DNA from: Streptomyces violaceusniger
GTDB lineage: Bacteria; Actinomycetota; Actinomycetes; Streptomycetales; Streptomycetaceae
Reading direction: 5' to 3'
Assembly (NCBI GenBank): GCA_005405945.1
Contig: BJHW01000002.1
Span: 1,550,001-1,614,000, forward strand
Length of the DNA stretch: 64,000 nt
The stretch's first letter is position 1. The number at the start of each line of letters is the position of its first letter. Shown in pieces: positions 26,685 to 34,624 of the stretch. The notes beneath the pieces are model-generated. The model did not search any database. It was given only the letters and a program-made list of their open reading frames with translations, and was not told where the DNA came from. The translations under genes were made by a program, and so were the position numbers.

Positions 26685-26802
26685 GCCCATTTCCCTCTTA
26701 TGGTCTACGCGACACGAGAGGGAAATGGGCCCTTGTACGCAGTGCTTCACGCCCGCACGCCTTTCCCTGTCCCTCCCTCGCCCTGCGGGTTGGGCGTGCG
26801 GG
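26685..26802. terminator. two perfect inverted repeats in tandem
   Basis: First, GCCCATTTCCCTCT (26685-26698) with AGAGGGAAATGGGC (26717-26730), 14 bp and an 18-nt spacer. Second, CCCGCACGCC (26752-26761) with GGCGTGCGGG (26793-26802), 10 bp and a 31-nt spacer. They fill the gap of about 290 bp between two accessory genes. They could be terminators or the remains of a small non-autonomous element. Confidence 0.5.
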
Positions 26803-26862
26803 TCTGTGGCACTGTGTCAATTAATTCCCGACCCTGAGAAAGAAGGGAGAGTGCGCGTCCTG

Positions 26863-27264
26863 ATGGTAAACGCCGACCTACTGCATGAGACTGTGCAGCA
26901 TATCCGGAACCAGCCAGACACATGGTGTCAGTTGGACTATCGCCGTGGCCCGGCAGGTTGTTTCGCTTATCACGCAGCTCTGCTGGCTGGAGCGGAGCTG
27001 GCCAGCCCAGAACCAAGTGTCTCGCAGGCAGATTGCCGCGCCTATTGGCCTAATCACGATGACCGCTTGGTCTTCAACGAGGCAGCTCGCAAGCTGGGCT
27101 TCACCGAGCGCGACTCCATCAACATCTCTGAGTTTGCTCGCCGCGCTCTCGGGATCGACAGTCACGCCGCTGACGAACTGTTCGAGGCCACCAACACGTT
27201 GGCGGACCTGGAGCGATTCGTCCAGGCGCTCACCGTCGACTCTGCCTCCAGGCGCCGGCAGTGA
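26863..27264 (+). CDS. hypothetical protein, possibly DUF6197-like
   Basis: About 133 residues from ATG 26863 (GTG 26851 is an alternative). The pattern GPAGCFAYHAALLAGAEL, then EFARRALGIDSHAADELFEATNTLADLERF, resembles small streptomycete phage and plasmid proteins of the DUF6197 type. The match is by memory of the pattern and is tentative. No enzymatic motif is visible. Confidence 0.5.
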   Translation: MVNADLLHETVQHIRNQPDTWCQLDYRRGPAGCFAYHAALLAGAELASPEPSVSQADCRAYWPNHDDRLVFNEAARKLGFTERDSINISEFARRALGIDSHAADELFEATNTLADLERFVQALTVDSASRRRQ

Positions 27265-27422
27265 GGCGACGTTGCCTCGCCGACGGCGTCCTGCACACGC
27301 TGGGTCCGGCCGCACTCAGAAGTAGGTAAGTCGGCGGGTCCGGCTACTCCTCCCTTCTCCTCCCATTCATCAGGGAGCACCAAGACAGGTTCATCCTTGT
27401 CCTCGGAAAGGAGCGTGATGGT

Positions 27423-28450
27423 ATGTCCAGGGAAACACTGGAGTGGCTGAACAAGAACACGCTGATCGGCTTTACCGAGAAACGCGGGACGGCCTGGCAT
27501 TACCGGCGAAGTTTGCAAGGCACTGAACCCAACCACTACTCCGGGGCGATTCCGGTCGAGGATGTCAAGCGACGTCTTTTCGGCTGGGAGGCTGTCTCCA
27601 GCCCGGTGTACGTGGAGAGCCCGCTCACCGGAGGCCTGGAACGGGCCCCCGATAGGCGGGCGTACGTGCGCAGCGACAACGGCTACATCCTGGGGTACTT
27701 CGGCGAGGGCTACGAACCTCACCCATACGACGAGTGGCTGATCGACAAGATCGCCAGCCTGCTGGACGCTGAGGTGTCGATCGGCTCGGCGGGACTGCTG
27801 CGCGAAGGTGCGGTCGCGTGGGTATCGGTTGAGGTCCCCGAGACCATCACTACTCCGGAGGGGGTTGAGTTCCGCCCCAACCTCTTCGGCGCCACCTCGT
27901 TCGACGGGTCTCTCACGACCACCTTCAAGCGAGCCGTGACCAACATCGTGTGCGACAACACCATGGGCGCGGGCCTGGCTGAGTCCGGACAAGAGATCAA
28001 GATCAAGCACTCACGGAACTCGAAGCTGAGGCTTGCCGAGGCCCGCGAAGCGCTCAATCTCATCTACCAAACCGCAGACCGGTTCTCCGCAGAGGTCAAG
28101 CACCTGTGCGAGACCACGGTCACGGACCGGCAATGGGACGCTTTCCTGGACGCCCACACGCCCATGCCGGAAGACAAGGGGCAGGCACGCACCCTGGCGG
28201 AGAAGAAGCGCGACACACTGGCCAGACTGTGGAATCACGACGCCCGCGTCGCGCCCTGGCACGGGACCGCTTATGGAGTTGTACAGGCGGTCAATACCTA
28301 CACCCACCATGAGCAGACCGTACGTAACGCCCAGCGCGCCGAGCGCAACATGCTCAGGGCTATCACGGGGGTATCCACAAGGTGGACCACGCCACTCTGG
28401 CCACGCTGGCCACCGTGCTCGACGACACGGGCCTCATGGCGACGGCGTAG
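27423..28450 (+). CDS. DUF932 (phage/plasmid-like) protein, one frameshift near 28369
   Basis: The start MSRETLEWLNKNTLIGFTEK, GVEFRPNLFGATSFDGSLTT and RAVTNIVCDNTM are hallmarks of DUF932/TIGR03299 proteins, which are common on actinophages and plasmids and of unknown role. After RAITG the frame changes; restoring one G in the GGGG run at 28366-28369 gives GIHKVDHATLATLATVLDD and a stop at 28448-28450. About 342 residues in all. The open frame otherwise appears fused to the next gene, which I regard as an artefact of the missing base. Confidence 0.8.
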
Positions 28451-28622
28451 TACCGCTTGCTTGCGGGGCGCCGGTACAGGCACGGCGGTGCAGGAGGAAC
28501 GTCACATCCAAGCCTCCGCTCGGGGAGCGTCTGCTCTATGCACCTCCCTTGTCCGGCAACCCGCCAAGTCCTCGGAAGTCTTAGCGCCACACGACAGCGT
28601 TGAGTCGGACAGGAGAGGAGAA

Positions 28623-29246
28623 ATGGCAAAGACAGAGTTGGTTGACATTCCCTTCATCGGCATCATCAGGATCGAAGCCGAGCCGCTGCACCTTCCGGAT
28701 GGGGCTGTCCAAGATGCGGTAATCGAAGGCATGCGTACGCATCTTTCGACGCGTATGGCAGAGGACTGGAAGTCAGGTGGATCCGGTGGGTTCGCCCCTC
28801 CGGTGAAGGTCGAGGTGACCAAGCTGTTCGAAACCTACCCGCTGTACGTAGAGAGCGCGCCAGATCGGCGCGAGCGTCGGCACCAGCAGGTGGAATGGCA
28901 GCTTCAGTGGAGGAGGGCCGGCCATTCGACCTCTGATGGGGTGGACGCGGCCGAGGAGGGCGACGACGTTCGCGCGCTCATCGAGGAGTTGGAGGAGTAC
29001 GGCATCGAGGCCGTTCGCCAGCACTCGGGCGGTGAATACATGGTTGCCGAGATCGAGCTGGAGGGCGGGTACTTCCTGCGTTCATCACAGCCAGCTGGCT
29101 CGGACGAGGGATACTTCTGGAGCATTGAAGACCACAGCGGGGAGCTTGTATTGCAGGGCCGTTGGCCGCAGAGCGATGCGGCCCAGGCCGCGCACTGGAT
29201 CGCGCTGATGCTCCTGGCATTCGGCTCCATTACGCCCCGGTTCTGA
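28623..29246 (+). CDS. hypothetical accessory protein
   Basis: ATG 28623 follows GGAGAGGAG and opens a 207-residue acidic protein (MAKTELVDIPFIGIIRIEAE; later DVRALIEELEEYGIEAVRQH). The C-terminal part, FWSIEDHSGELVLQGRWPQS, looks beta-rich. No family recognised. Confidence 0.6.
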   Translation: MAKTELVDIPFIGIIRIEAEPLHLPDGAVQDAVIEGMRTHLSTRMAEDWKSGGSGGFAPPVKVEVTKLFETYPLYVESAPDRRERRHQQVEWQLQWRRAGHSTSDGVDAAEEGDDVRALIEELEEYGIEAVRQHSGGEYMVAEIELEGGYFLRSSQPAGSDEGYFWSIEDHSGELVLQGRWPQSDAAQAAHWIALMLLAFGSITPRF

Positions 29247-29659
29247 CCCACAGGTGCGCGCCACATTGGACCCGCCAACCGCGGCTCTCGCGATGGCCGA
29301 TCATGTATGGCCGAGTGATCTGGTCATCGGCGAGAGCTGCGTGAGCTCTCGATGATGCCGCGCCGCCGCCGGAGGCTCGTCGATCGGTATGGACTCGCCC
29401 CATGGTGCTTTAGAAGCTGAGGATGAGTTCGTCCTCCTGGCCCAAGTGGCTCCTGGGCGACGCTGACGCTGCCGAGCCGGAGGCCGAGATGGCAGTTTGC
29501 GATCATCTGCCACCGCCGGACAACGCCTGCTCGGCCCACCAGCTGGCACACCGTGATCACAAGCGCTACTCCAGACGAAGGAAGGTGATCACCAACACCT
29601 GTTAGGGACTACCTCCGCACATGCGGGAGACTATCCGCACCTGTCGGAGGTGGAGCGCT
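29247..29659. other. 413-bp gap, nothing supported
   Basis: No coherent frame, tRNA or repeat was recognised. CACATGCGGGAG and CACCTGTCGGAG are spaced by 18 bp just before the next gene (from about 29618) and may be a short regulatory repeat. Confidence 0.35.
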
Positions 29660-29902
29660 GTGAACATCGACTTGAGCAAGGCGATCGGGACCGCTGAAGA
29701 ACTGCTGGCGGAGTTGAAAAAGCTGGACGGCACTGAGGTCGACGAGGCGCCGACCCGTGCCGCCAAACGCCAGCACACCAAGCTGAACCGTACGTTGCTC
29801 CGCCTGTCCCACCTGGGGAACCGCGCGTCCGTGGAAATCATGGATACCTACCACGATTTCAAGCGTCGGGATGACCCAGTGGAGGAGAGTGACAAGGAGT
29901 GA
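29660..29902 (+). CDS. small hypothetical protein (80 aa)
   Basis: GTG 29660 has TCGGAGGTGGAG just upstream. The product (VNIDLSKAIGTAEELLAELK) is a highly charged helical protein ending DPVEESDKE. Its stop overlaps the GTG start at 29899, so it is coupled to the next gene. No family recognised. Confidence 0.55.
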   Translation: MNIDLSKAIGTAEELLAELKKLDGTEVDEAPTRAAKRQHTKLNRTLLRLSHLGNRASVEIMDTYHDFKRRDDPVEESDKE

Positions 29903-30402
29903 ACGACCTGACCGAAGCCTTGTTGCGTGATGTGGCCAGCCGCCTCCAGAAGGCCATCCAGGCCCGGGACTGTCCCGCGATGGTTGCCCTCCACGGTCAG
30001 CGCACCTTGTTCCTGTCCGACTACGACTACCTGCGAGACGAGGCCGCCGCCGTGGCCTTCGAGAACCGCGTCGCCGAGACTGCGCGGCAAATCAACACGA
30101 CGCGCTGGGTGATGGTCGTTCCGCAAGTGTGGCTGGTCACCGGCGGTACGGTGGCCGCCCGCGCCGTCTCCAACCACCCTCTGCGCGAGGGCGAGCAAGA
30201 AGTCATCACCCTCATGACCTTCGACGTCGAGGACGGAGTGGACTACGGCTTCGTTCCCTACACCCGCCGCCCCAACGGCGCGCCGGTTTTCGACGAGCCG
30301 AAGCTATTCACTGACCCCATCCGGCCACGGCCCGAGATGCCCGGCTTCACGCTGCTCACCCGCCTGATGCACGACGACGGCCCAGAGACGTCCCTCGGCT
30401 GA
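29899..30402 (+). CDS. hypothetical accessory protein
   Basis: A 167-residue protein from GTG 29899 overlapping the upstream stop. It contains LREGEQEVITLMTFDVEDGVDYGFVPYTRR. No membrane segment or known motif. Co-translated with the 80-residue protein, which suggests a functional pair, but no toxin-antitoxin signature is seen. Confidence 0.55.
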   Translation: MNDLTEALLRDVASRLQKAIQARDCPAMVALHGQRTLFLSDYDYLRDEAAAVAFENRVAETARQINTTRWVMVVPQVWLVTGGTVAARAVSNHPLREGEQEVITLMTFDVEDGVDYGFVPYTRRPNGAPVFDEPKLFTDPIRPRPEMPGFTLLTRLMHDDGPETSLG

Positions 30403-30913
30403 TTCCAGCGCAGCGGCATCTCCGGCCACTCGGTGTACCGCTCCGGGGTCAGGCGCCTGGAACACCCGGCCCCTGCTGACAGCCAGCTCGGACGGCTCCC
30501 GTCCGTACGAGTTGCTTGCCGTATGTCCGGCCGCCAGTGCTTCTGCTGAAGGCCGGCGATATGCGACCTGGGTTCCCCCGGACGCCATTCCGACGGACCC
30601 GCACTGGATCCTGAGCCCATCAGCCCGGACGGTAGGCCGCGGCCTGCTCGACAGCAGTCCCCGCAGCGAGGTGCCGCCGTTCCCGTGAACGTCGACTTCG
30701 ACGCTGCCCGGACCCCGGAACCGATATCCACTCCATCCCGTGCCGAGCCGGCTGCACATCTCCCTCACCACGTCGCAGAACAGCGCTGCCGTGGCACAGC
30801 GCCGGTGAGTCAACAGATTTACCAGGCACGAGCGCGTCGTTTCATCCGCTGTGCCTGCGTGCGGGGTCGCCCGGCAGCCACGCATCGCTACCTGAACGAA
30901 AGGATCACTTGTC
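30403..30913. other. 510-bp gap with a possible minus-strand frame
   Basis: On the minus strand an open frame from ATG 30759 (MCSRLGTGWSGYRFRGPGSV) to about 30304 has balanced composition, but it would overlap the end of the upstream gene convergently and matches no family I know. I do not call it. Nothing else was recognised. Confidence 0.3.
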
Positions 30914-31918
30914 ATGCCGCGTGCCCCCGCGCCGCTGGTCAGCTGCGTACCGGCTTTCGCCCGGCACAACGCGTTTCCCCCACGGGTCGGATGGCCCGCC
31001 AAGGTCCACGCCGCGCTACGGGAAAGCCCTCAGGCTCTCTCCCGGCCCGACGCCGCCACGATGCTCGGCGTTGGCTCCTCGATGGTCAAGCCCATGCGTT
31101 TCTGGTCTCACTCATTTGGTCTCATCCGCTACGGAGAGAGACTCAGGCCGCGACCGGTATACCCCACAGCCCGCGGGCACTGGCTGCTCGACGAGGACGG
31201 CGCCGACCCCTACCTCGAGGACCCTGCCACTCTTTGGCTGCTGCACTGGTGGCTGCTGAGCGGACAGCCCTGCTATGTCCCGACGTTCTTTCACCTGTTC
31301 GCCAACTGGTGGAAGTCGCGCTTCACCCGGAGCGAACTGCGGGCCGCTGTGCAGCGCGCCGCTGTCGCCACCGGGTGGCCGCGGCCCGGTGACGCCCTCA
31401 TCAGCCACGACATCACCGCACTGACATCGATGTACGGCACGACCAGCGTGGTCACGTACTCGGCCAGGTCGGTCGAGGAGTACGTGATCAATCCCTTCCG
31501 CCAACTCGGGATCTTGAATCCGGTCCCTGACAGTGGCTTCACTGAGTGGCCCGCTGCTGTGCGGCGCGACAGGGGGAGCTGCTGGTGCACCGAACGCGGG
31601 GCAACATTGCGCCGCGCACGGTCCTGGCCTACGCCTGCCTGCAATACGCGCAGCAGAGCGGGCTGGACCAGCCCGGCGCCGTCGCACTGGCGCGACTGCA
31701 TACAGACCCTCGGGGCCGGGTCGGCTGCTGCTGGTCGACGAGCACTCGCTGCGCACTGCACTGGAGGCTGCCGCGGAGCACCCCGTAGGCGGGATATCGC
31801 GCTCGTGGATTCCGCCGGAGGAGACCTCCTGGCCTTTGATGACTCACCGCGCAGGATCGCCGACAGGCTTCTGGCTTCCTACTACCACTGCCCGAGCGGA
31901 CCTGAGACCCACTCCTGA
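30914..31918 (+). CDS. DUF4007-family protein, three frameshifts
   Basis: The N-terminal two thirds match the DUF4007 pattern: FARHNAFPPRVGWPAK, MLGVGSSMVKPMRFW, SFGLIRY, DPYLEDPATLWLLHWWLL. The rest is spread over three frames: GELLVHRTRGNIAPRTVLAY, then RLLLVDEHSLRTALEAAAEH, then DIALVDSAGGDLLAFDD with a terminal LLASYYH. Shifts at about 31570, 31722 and 31788 each fit one missing base. From memory, DUF4007 genes often sit beside PAPS-reductase-like genes in phosphorothioation-type defence loci. No such partner is present here, so this is a solitary member. Confidence 0.7.
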   Translation: MPRAPAPLVSCVPAFARHNAFPPRVGWPAKVHAALRESPQALSRPDAATMLGVGSSMVKPMRFWSHSFGLIRYGERLRPRPVYPTARGHWLLDEDGADPYLEDPATLWLLHWWLLSGQPCYVPTFFHLFANWWKSRFTRSELRAAVQRAAVATGWPRPGDALISHDITALTSMYGTTSVVTYSARSVEEYVINPFRQLGILNPVPDSGFTEWPAAVRRDRGSCWCTERGATLRRARSWPTPACNTRSRAGWTSPAPSHWRDCIQTLGAGSAAAGRRALAAHCTGGCRGAPRRRDIALVDSAGGDLLAFDDSPRRIADRLLASYYHCPSGPETHS

Positions 31919-32036
31919 ACTTCTGACGAACGCACCATTTCCAGCTCCAATGAGCATCGCGTGGAGGTTGACATGAGATCGAAAACTGCGGGAGGCGCCA
32001 GACGGGAGACTGCGGATCATCACTCCGGGAGAGGAC

Positions 32037-32252
32037 GTGGCCCTGAAAGTCACATACATCGAGCGTCCGACTGACCCGCTGCAACTGCTTCCCTTTATGG
32101 GACTTCACCTCATTGCATTGCGCGACGGTCTACCTGATTGGGGCGGCCAACTCATCGCCATCAGCGACAAGGCTCACATCCGAAAATACTCCGGTGAGAT
32201 CGCCGAGTTCTCTCTTACGGAGACCGTCTTTAAATGCGTACAAGCGAAATAG
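32037..32252 (+). CDS. small hypothetical protein (71 aa)
   Basis: GTG 32037 follows GGGAGAGGA. The frame (VALKVTYIERPTDPLQLLPF; ends EFSLTETVFKCVQAK) has balanced composition in sequence less GC-rich than the flanks. No family recognised. It is the last gene of the accessory array before the tRNA. Confidence 0.45.
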   Translation: MALKVTYIERPTDPLQLLPFMGLHLIALRDGLPDWGGQLIAISDKAHIRKYSGEIAEFSLTETVFKCVQAK

Positions 32253-32466
32253 GGCGTACAGAATCCCCTCATGGGGGCGTAAAAAGCGCCGTGCGGTCCC
32301 CTAGGCGCCCTCACCGGGAATGGGGTTGTGCACGTGATGTGTTGCGTCCGTGTCCTTGTCCCGATGCAGCTCTGGTGACTGTGGTTGCAGGCGCTGCAAA
32401 GAATCTGGGCCCCGCCGCTCTACGGTCATGCTTCCCTCTTGACCGACGGCCGCGGCCCAGGCACCC

Positions 32467-32540
32467 GGTTGCGTAGCTCAGTGGTAGAGCGCCGGTCTTA
32501 TAAGCCGATGCGGTCGCGGGTTCGAATCCCGCCGCAACCA
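32467..32540 (+). tRNA. tRNA with anticodon TAT (Ile, AUA codons)
   Basis: The acceptor arms GGTTGCG (32467-32473) and CGCAACC (32533-32539) pair over seven bases. GCTC/GAGC is the D-stem. GCGGG-TTCGAAT-CCCGC is a perfect T-arm. The anticodon loop CTTATAA puts T at 33 and TAT at 34-36. The anticodon stem CCGGT/GCCGA has a C-A mismatch at its base, and the variable loop is seven bases. No CCA is encoded. Most bacteria read AUA with a CAT tRNA modified to lysidine, so a TAT tRNA is unusual. Confidence 0.8.
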
Positions 32541-32580
32541 CTTCCGCCTAGGACTCAGAAGGAGTTCAGCGTCATTCCGG

Positions 32581-33540
32581 CTATGCGCGGACCGCCGCTT
32601 GAGCTGGTCGGGTAGCGCCAGCGTAGTCGTCTCCCTGGTGGCGGTAGGGCGCGATCTTGATCTTTTGTCCGAAGTTCGGTGCGTTGATCATTTGCCCCTG
32701 GCCGATATAGAGGCCGACATGATGGATTCCCTCATCGGGTGTTCCGTAGAAGACGAGGTCGCCAGGGGCCAGTGGTTTACCCTGAGGAACTCGGGGATCA
32801 GCGTGGAACTGTTCTTCTGCGGTGCGCGGCAGGTTAATACCTGCTGCGGCGTACGCCGCTTTGGTGAGGCCCGAGCAGTCGAATCCTGCGTCCCCGTCTG
32901 TCGGCCCGTTGCCTCCCCATTCGTAGGGCAGTCCGAGCTGGCCTTCGGCGTAGTCAATCGCTTTTCTGGCGGCGGGGCTTGGTTCCGTGGTGCCGCCGAG
33001 GCTCGAGGGGTTCTGGTAGTCCTGTGCTTGGGCGAGGACCTTGGCGACGTACCACTCGGCAGGGTTATAGGTGAGGATCGCTTGGTGGAGGTTGCGTCCG
33101 CCACGGGCGCCCGAGTCGCACAGGTAGGCGACCGCGGTGTAGATCGCGTCCCGGGGGTCGTACGGCGAGGGTGCTCCTGCCTCCTGCTGCGGTATTGGGT
33201 GTTTGGCGGTGACCGCGTCGAAGGTCGGCTGGAGGAATTGCATCGGGCCCTTCGCTCCCTTGGCGTTGGCTGCGCTGTGGACGCCGGGCAGGGTGGAGCG
33301 GCCGTGGTCGGTCTCGACCTTGCCGATGGCGGCCGGAACCGACCAGTCGAGACCGGGGCAGGTGGTTGCCGCCTGCTGGTAGAGCGTGAGGTAGTCCGGC
33401 GGGATGTCGGTGAGGGCGGTGCGGCTGGGCTGGCTGCCGGCACTTCCGCTGAAGACCGATAGGACACTGCTTGCCCCGGCGGCGGCCAGAGCGACCACGA
33501 GGAGCACCGCTCCAAGGATCGAGATCCCGATTTTGGCCAT
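32581..33540 (-). CDS. bifunctional lytic transglycosylase / NlpC/P60 endopeptidase
   Basis: A 319-residue exported protein with an N-terminal membrane anchor (ISILGAVLLVVALAAAGA). A lysozyme-like domain follows (AAIGKVETDHGRST with the catalytic Glu, then GAKGPMQFLQPTF). The C-terminal C40 peptidase has the catalytic Cys in GFDCSGLTKAAYAAAG and the His in GIHHVGLYIG. Such VirB1-like hydrolases open the peptidoglycan for Gram-positive conjugation machines. It is the last gene of the transfer operon. Confidence 0.9.
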   Translation of the reverse strand: MAKIGISILGAVLLVVALAAAGASSVLSVFSGSAGSQPSRTALTDIPPDYLTLYQQAATTCPGLDWSVPAAIGKVETDHGRSTLPGVHSAANAKGAKGPMQFLQPTFDAVTAKHPIPQQEAGAPSPYDPRDAIYTAVAYLCDSGARGGRNLHQAILTYNPAEWYVAKVLAQAQDYQNPSSLGGTTEPSPAARKAIDYAEGQLGLPYEWGGNGPTDGDAGFDCSGLTKAAYAAAGINLPRTAEEQFHADPRVPQGKPLAPGDLVFYGTPDEGIHHVGLYIGQGQMINAPNFGQKIKIAPYRHQGDDYAGATRPAQAAVRA

Positions 33541-33544
33541 TGGA

Positions 33545-34624
33545 TCACCTCCGGGACTCAGCAGATGAGGGGGCCGGTGCCACCGGAGCAGGCGGTGGGC
33601 TGCTTGTGGTGGTGCCCGTATTGGCGAGGGTGATCGGGGCGAGATGTGGCCAGGCGTGGCCGAGCTGGGCGAGCTTGAGGCGGCGCTGAGGGGAGTTGGC
33701 GGTGTCCAGGGGCAGCCAGCGGGCCACGGCGGGGTCGCTTTGTTCAGGGTGGGCGACGAGGTCTGCGCTGGTGGTGGCCAGCGGGACGAGAGAGGGCTGG
33801 TCGAGGGCTGCCAAGGCCGCGGTGAGGGCGCGGCGCGCCCTGTTTTCGCGGCGGGTACTGGGCATCCAGAGCAGAACCGGTGTGGTGATTCCGGTGGTGG
33901 CGGCCAGCCGCGCGTAGCGGCTGACTTTGCGGGCTACGAGGCTCAGCGGTTCGGTGCCGCAGTCGTATTCGAGGAACCATTCGATCTCGGTGGAGTGCTG
34001 GCGCCAGCGGCCGTAGGCGTCAGGGCGGACGATGTCGCCAAAGTGCTTGTGGCAGCGGGCCTCGGACCACCAGGCGGTCAGTTCACCGTCGGTGTCTGCT
34101 CGCCGGGTGCGTGCTGAGAGGACAGTGAAGAAGGTGTTGACGCCGACGGTGTGGGCCAGGCGCAGGGAGTGGGCGATGCCGATGGCACGGTCGTGCCGGT
34201 AGCCCAGTTCGTGAAGGTCGAGCCCGTCTTCGCGGGCGAGGAAGGTGGCCCCGACGGTGTCGAGGACATAGTGCATGGGGGCGCTGCCGGCGGTGACGAA
34301 GGGCTGGAAGCGGTCGAGCACACGCCACTTGTAGAGGCTGAGCAGGCGCAGGTTGGCCGCGCGGGTGGTGGGCCAGGCCAGGGCGGCGATCTGGTGGCTG
34401 GTGAAGACCTTGTGCTCGAACAGCATGCGCATGAGCCACCGGTCGCGGGGCGTGAGGTGCTTGGCGAGTCGGGCGAGGTGATCGCTGGTGGTGGCCGAAC
34501 GCGGGGTGGACCGCTGGGGCATGTGCCCGCGCAGGGAGCGCTGGGGAGTGGGATTGCTGATCACAGGATGGTTCACCTCCGGTAATGAGGGGTGAGAGGA
34601 AGCAGCGGTCGCGGTGGGGGCCAC
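33545..34624 (-). CDS. replication-relaxation family protein
   Basis: ATG 34624 gives 359 residues; an internal ATG (MPQRSTPRSA, 34521) is possible. The core LTPRDRWLMRMLFEHKVFTSHQIAAL is the winged-helix start of the Replic_Relax family, followed by the family pattern AIGIAHSLRLAHTVGVNTFF and EWFLEYDCGTEPLSLV. Members are found on actinobacterial conjugative plasmids and have been linked to plasmid relaxation and replication. In this operon it is the nearest thing to a DNA-processing protein, since no classical relaxase was found. Confidence 0.8.
   Translation of the reverse strand: MAPTATAASSHPSLPEVNHPVISNPTPQRSLRGHMPQRSTPRSATTSDHLARLAKHLTPRDRWLMRMLFEHKVFTSHQIAALAWPTTRAANLRLLSLYKWRVLDRFQPFVTAGSAPMHYVLDTVGATFLAREDGLDLHELGYRHDRAIGIAHSLRLAHTVGVNTFFTVLSARTRRADTDGELTAWWSEARCHKHFGDIVRPDAYGRWRQHSTEIEWFLEYDCGTEPLSLVARKVSRYARLAATTGITTPVLLWMPSTRRENRARRALTAALAALDQPSLVPLATTSADLVAHPEQSDPAVARWLPLDTANSPQRRLKLAQLGHAWPHLAPITLANTGTTTSSPPPAPVAPAPSSAESRR

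Noticed and set aside
27423..29246. A single 607-residue protein fusing DUF932 to the next gene
   Set aside because: The join is out of frame in a low-quality linker. One missing G at 28366-28369 explains it, and the second part has its own ribosome site and ATG at 28623.
30304..30759. Minus-strand hypothetical gene in the gap before DUF4007
   Set aside because: Balanced composition but no family, no ribosome site seen and convergent overlap with the upstream gene. Kept only as a possibility.
32311..32541. Minus-strand open frame (MVAAGFEPATASAYKTGALPL...) over the tRNA
   Set aside because: This is the usual spurious frame antisense to a tRNA gene.
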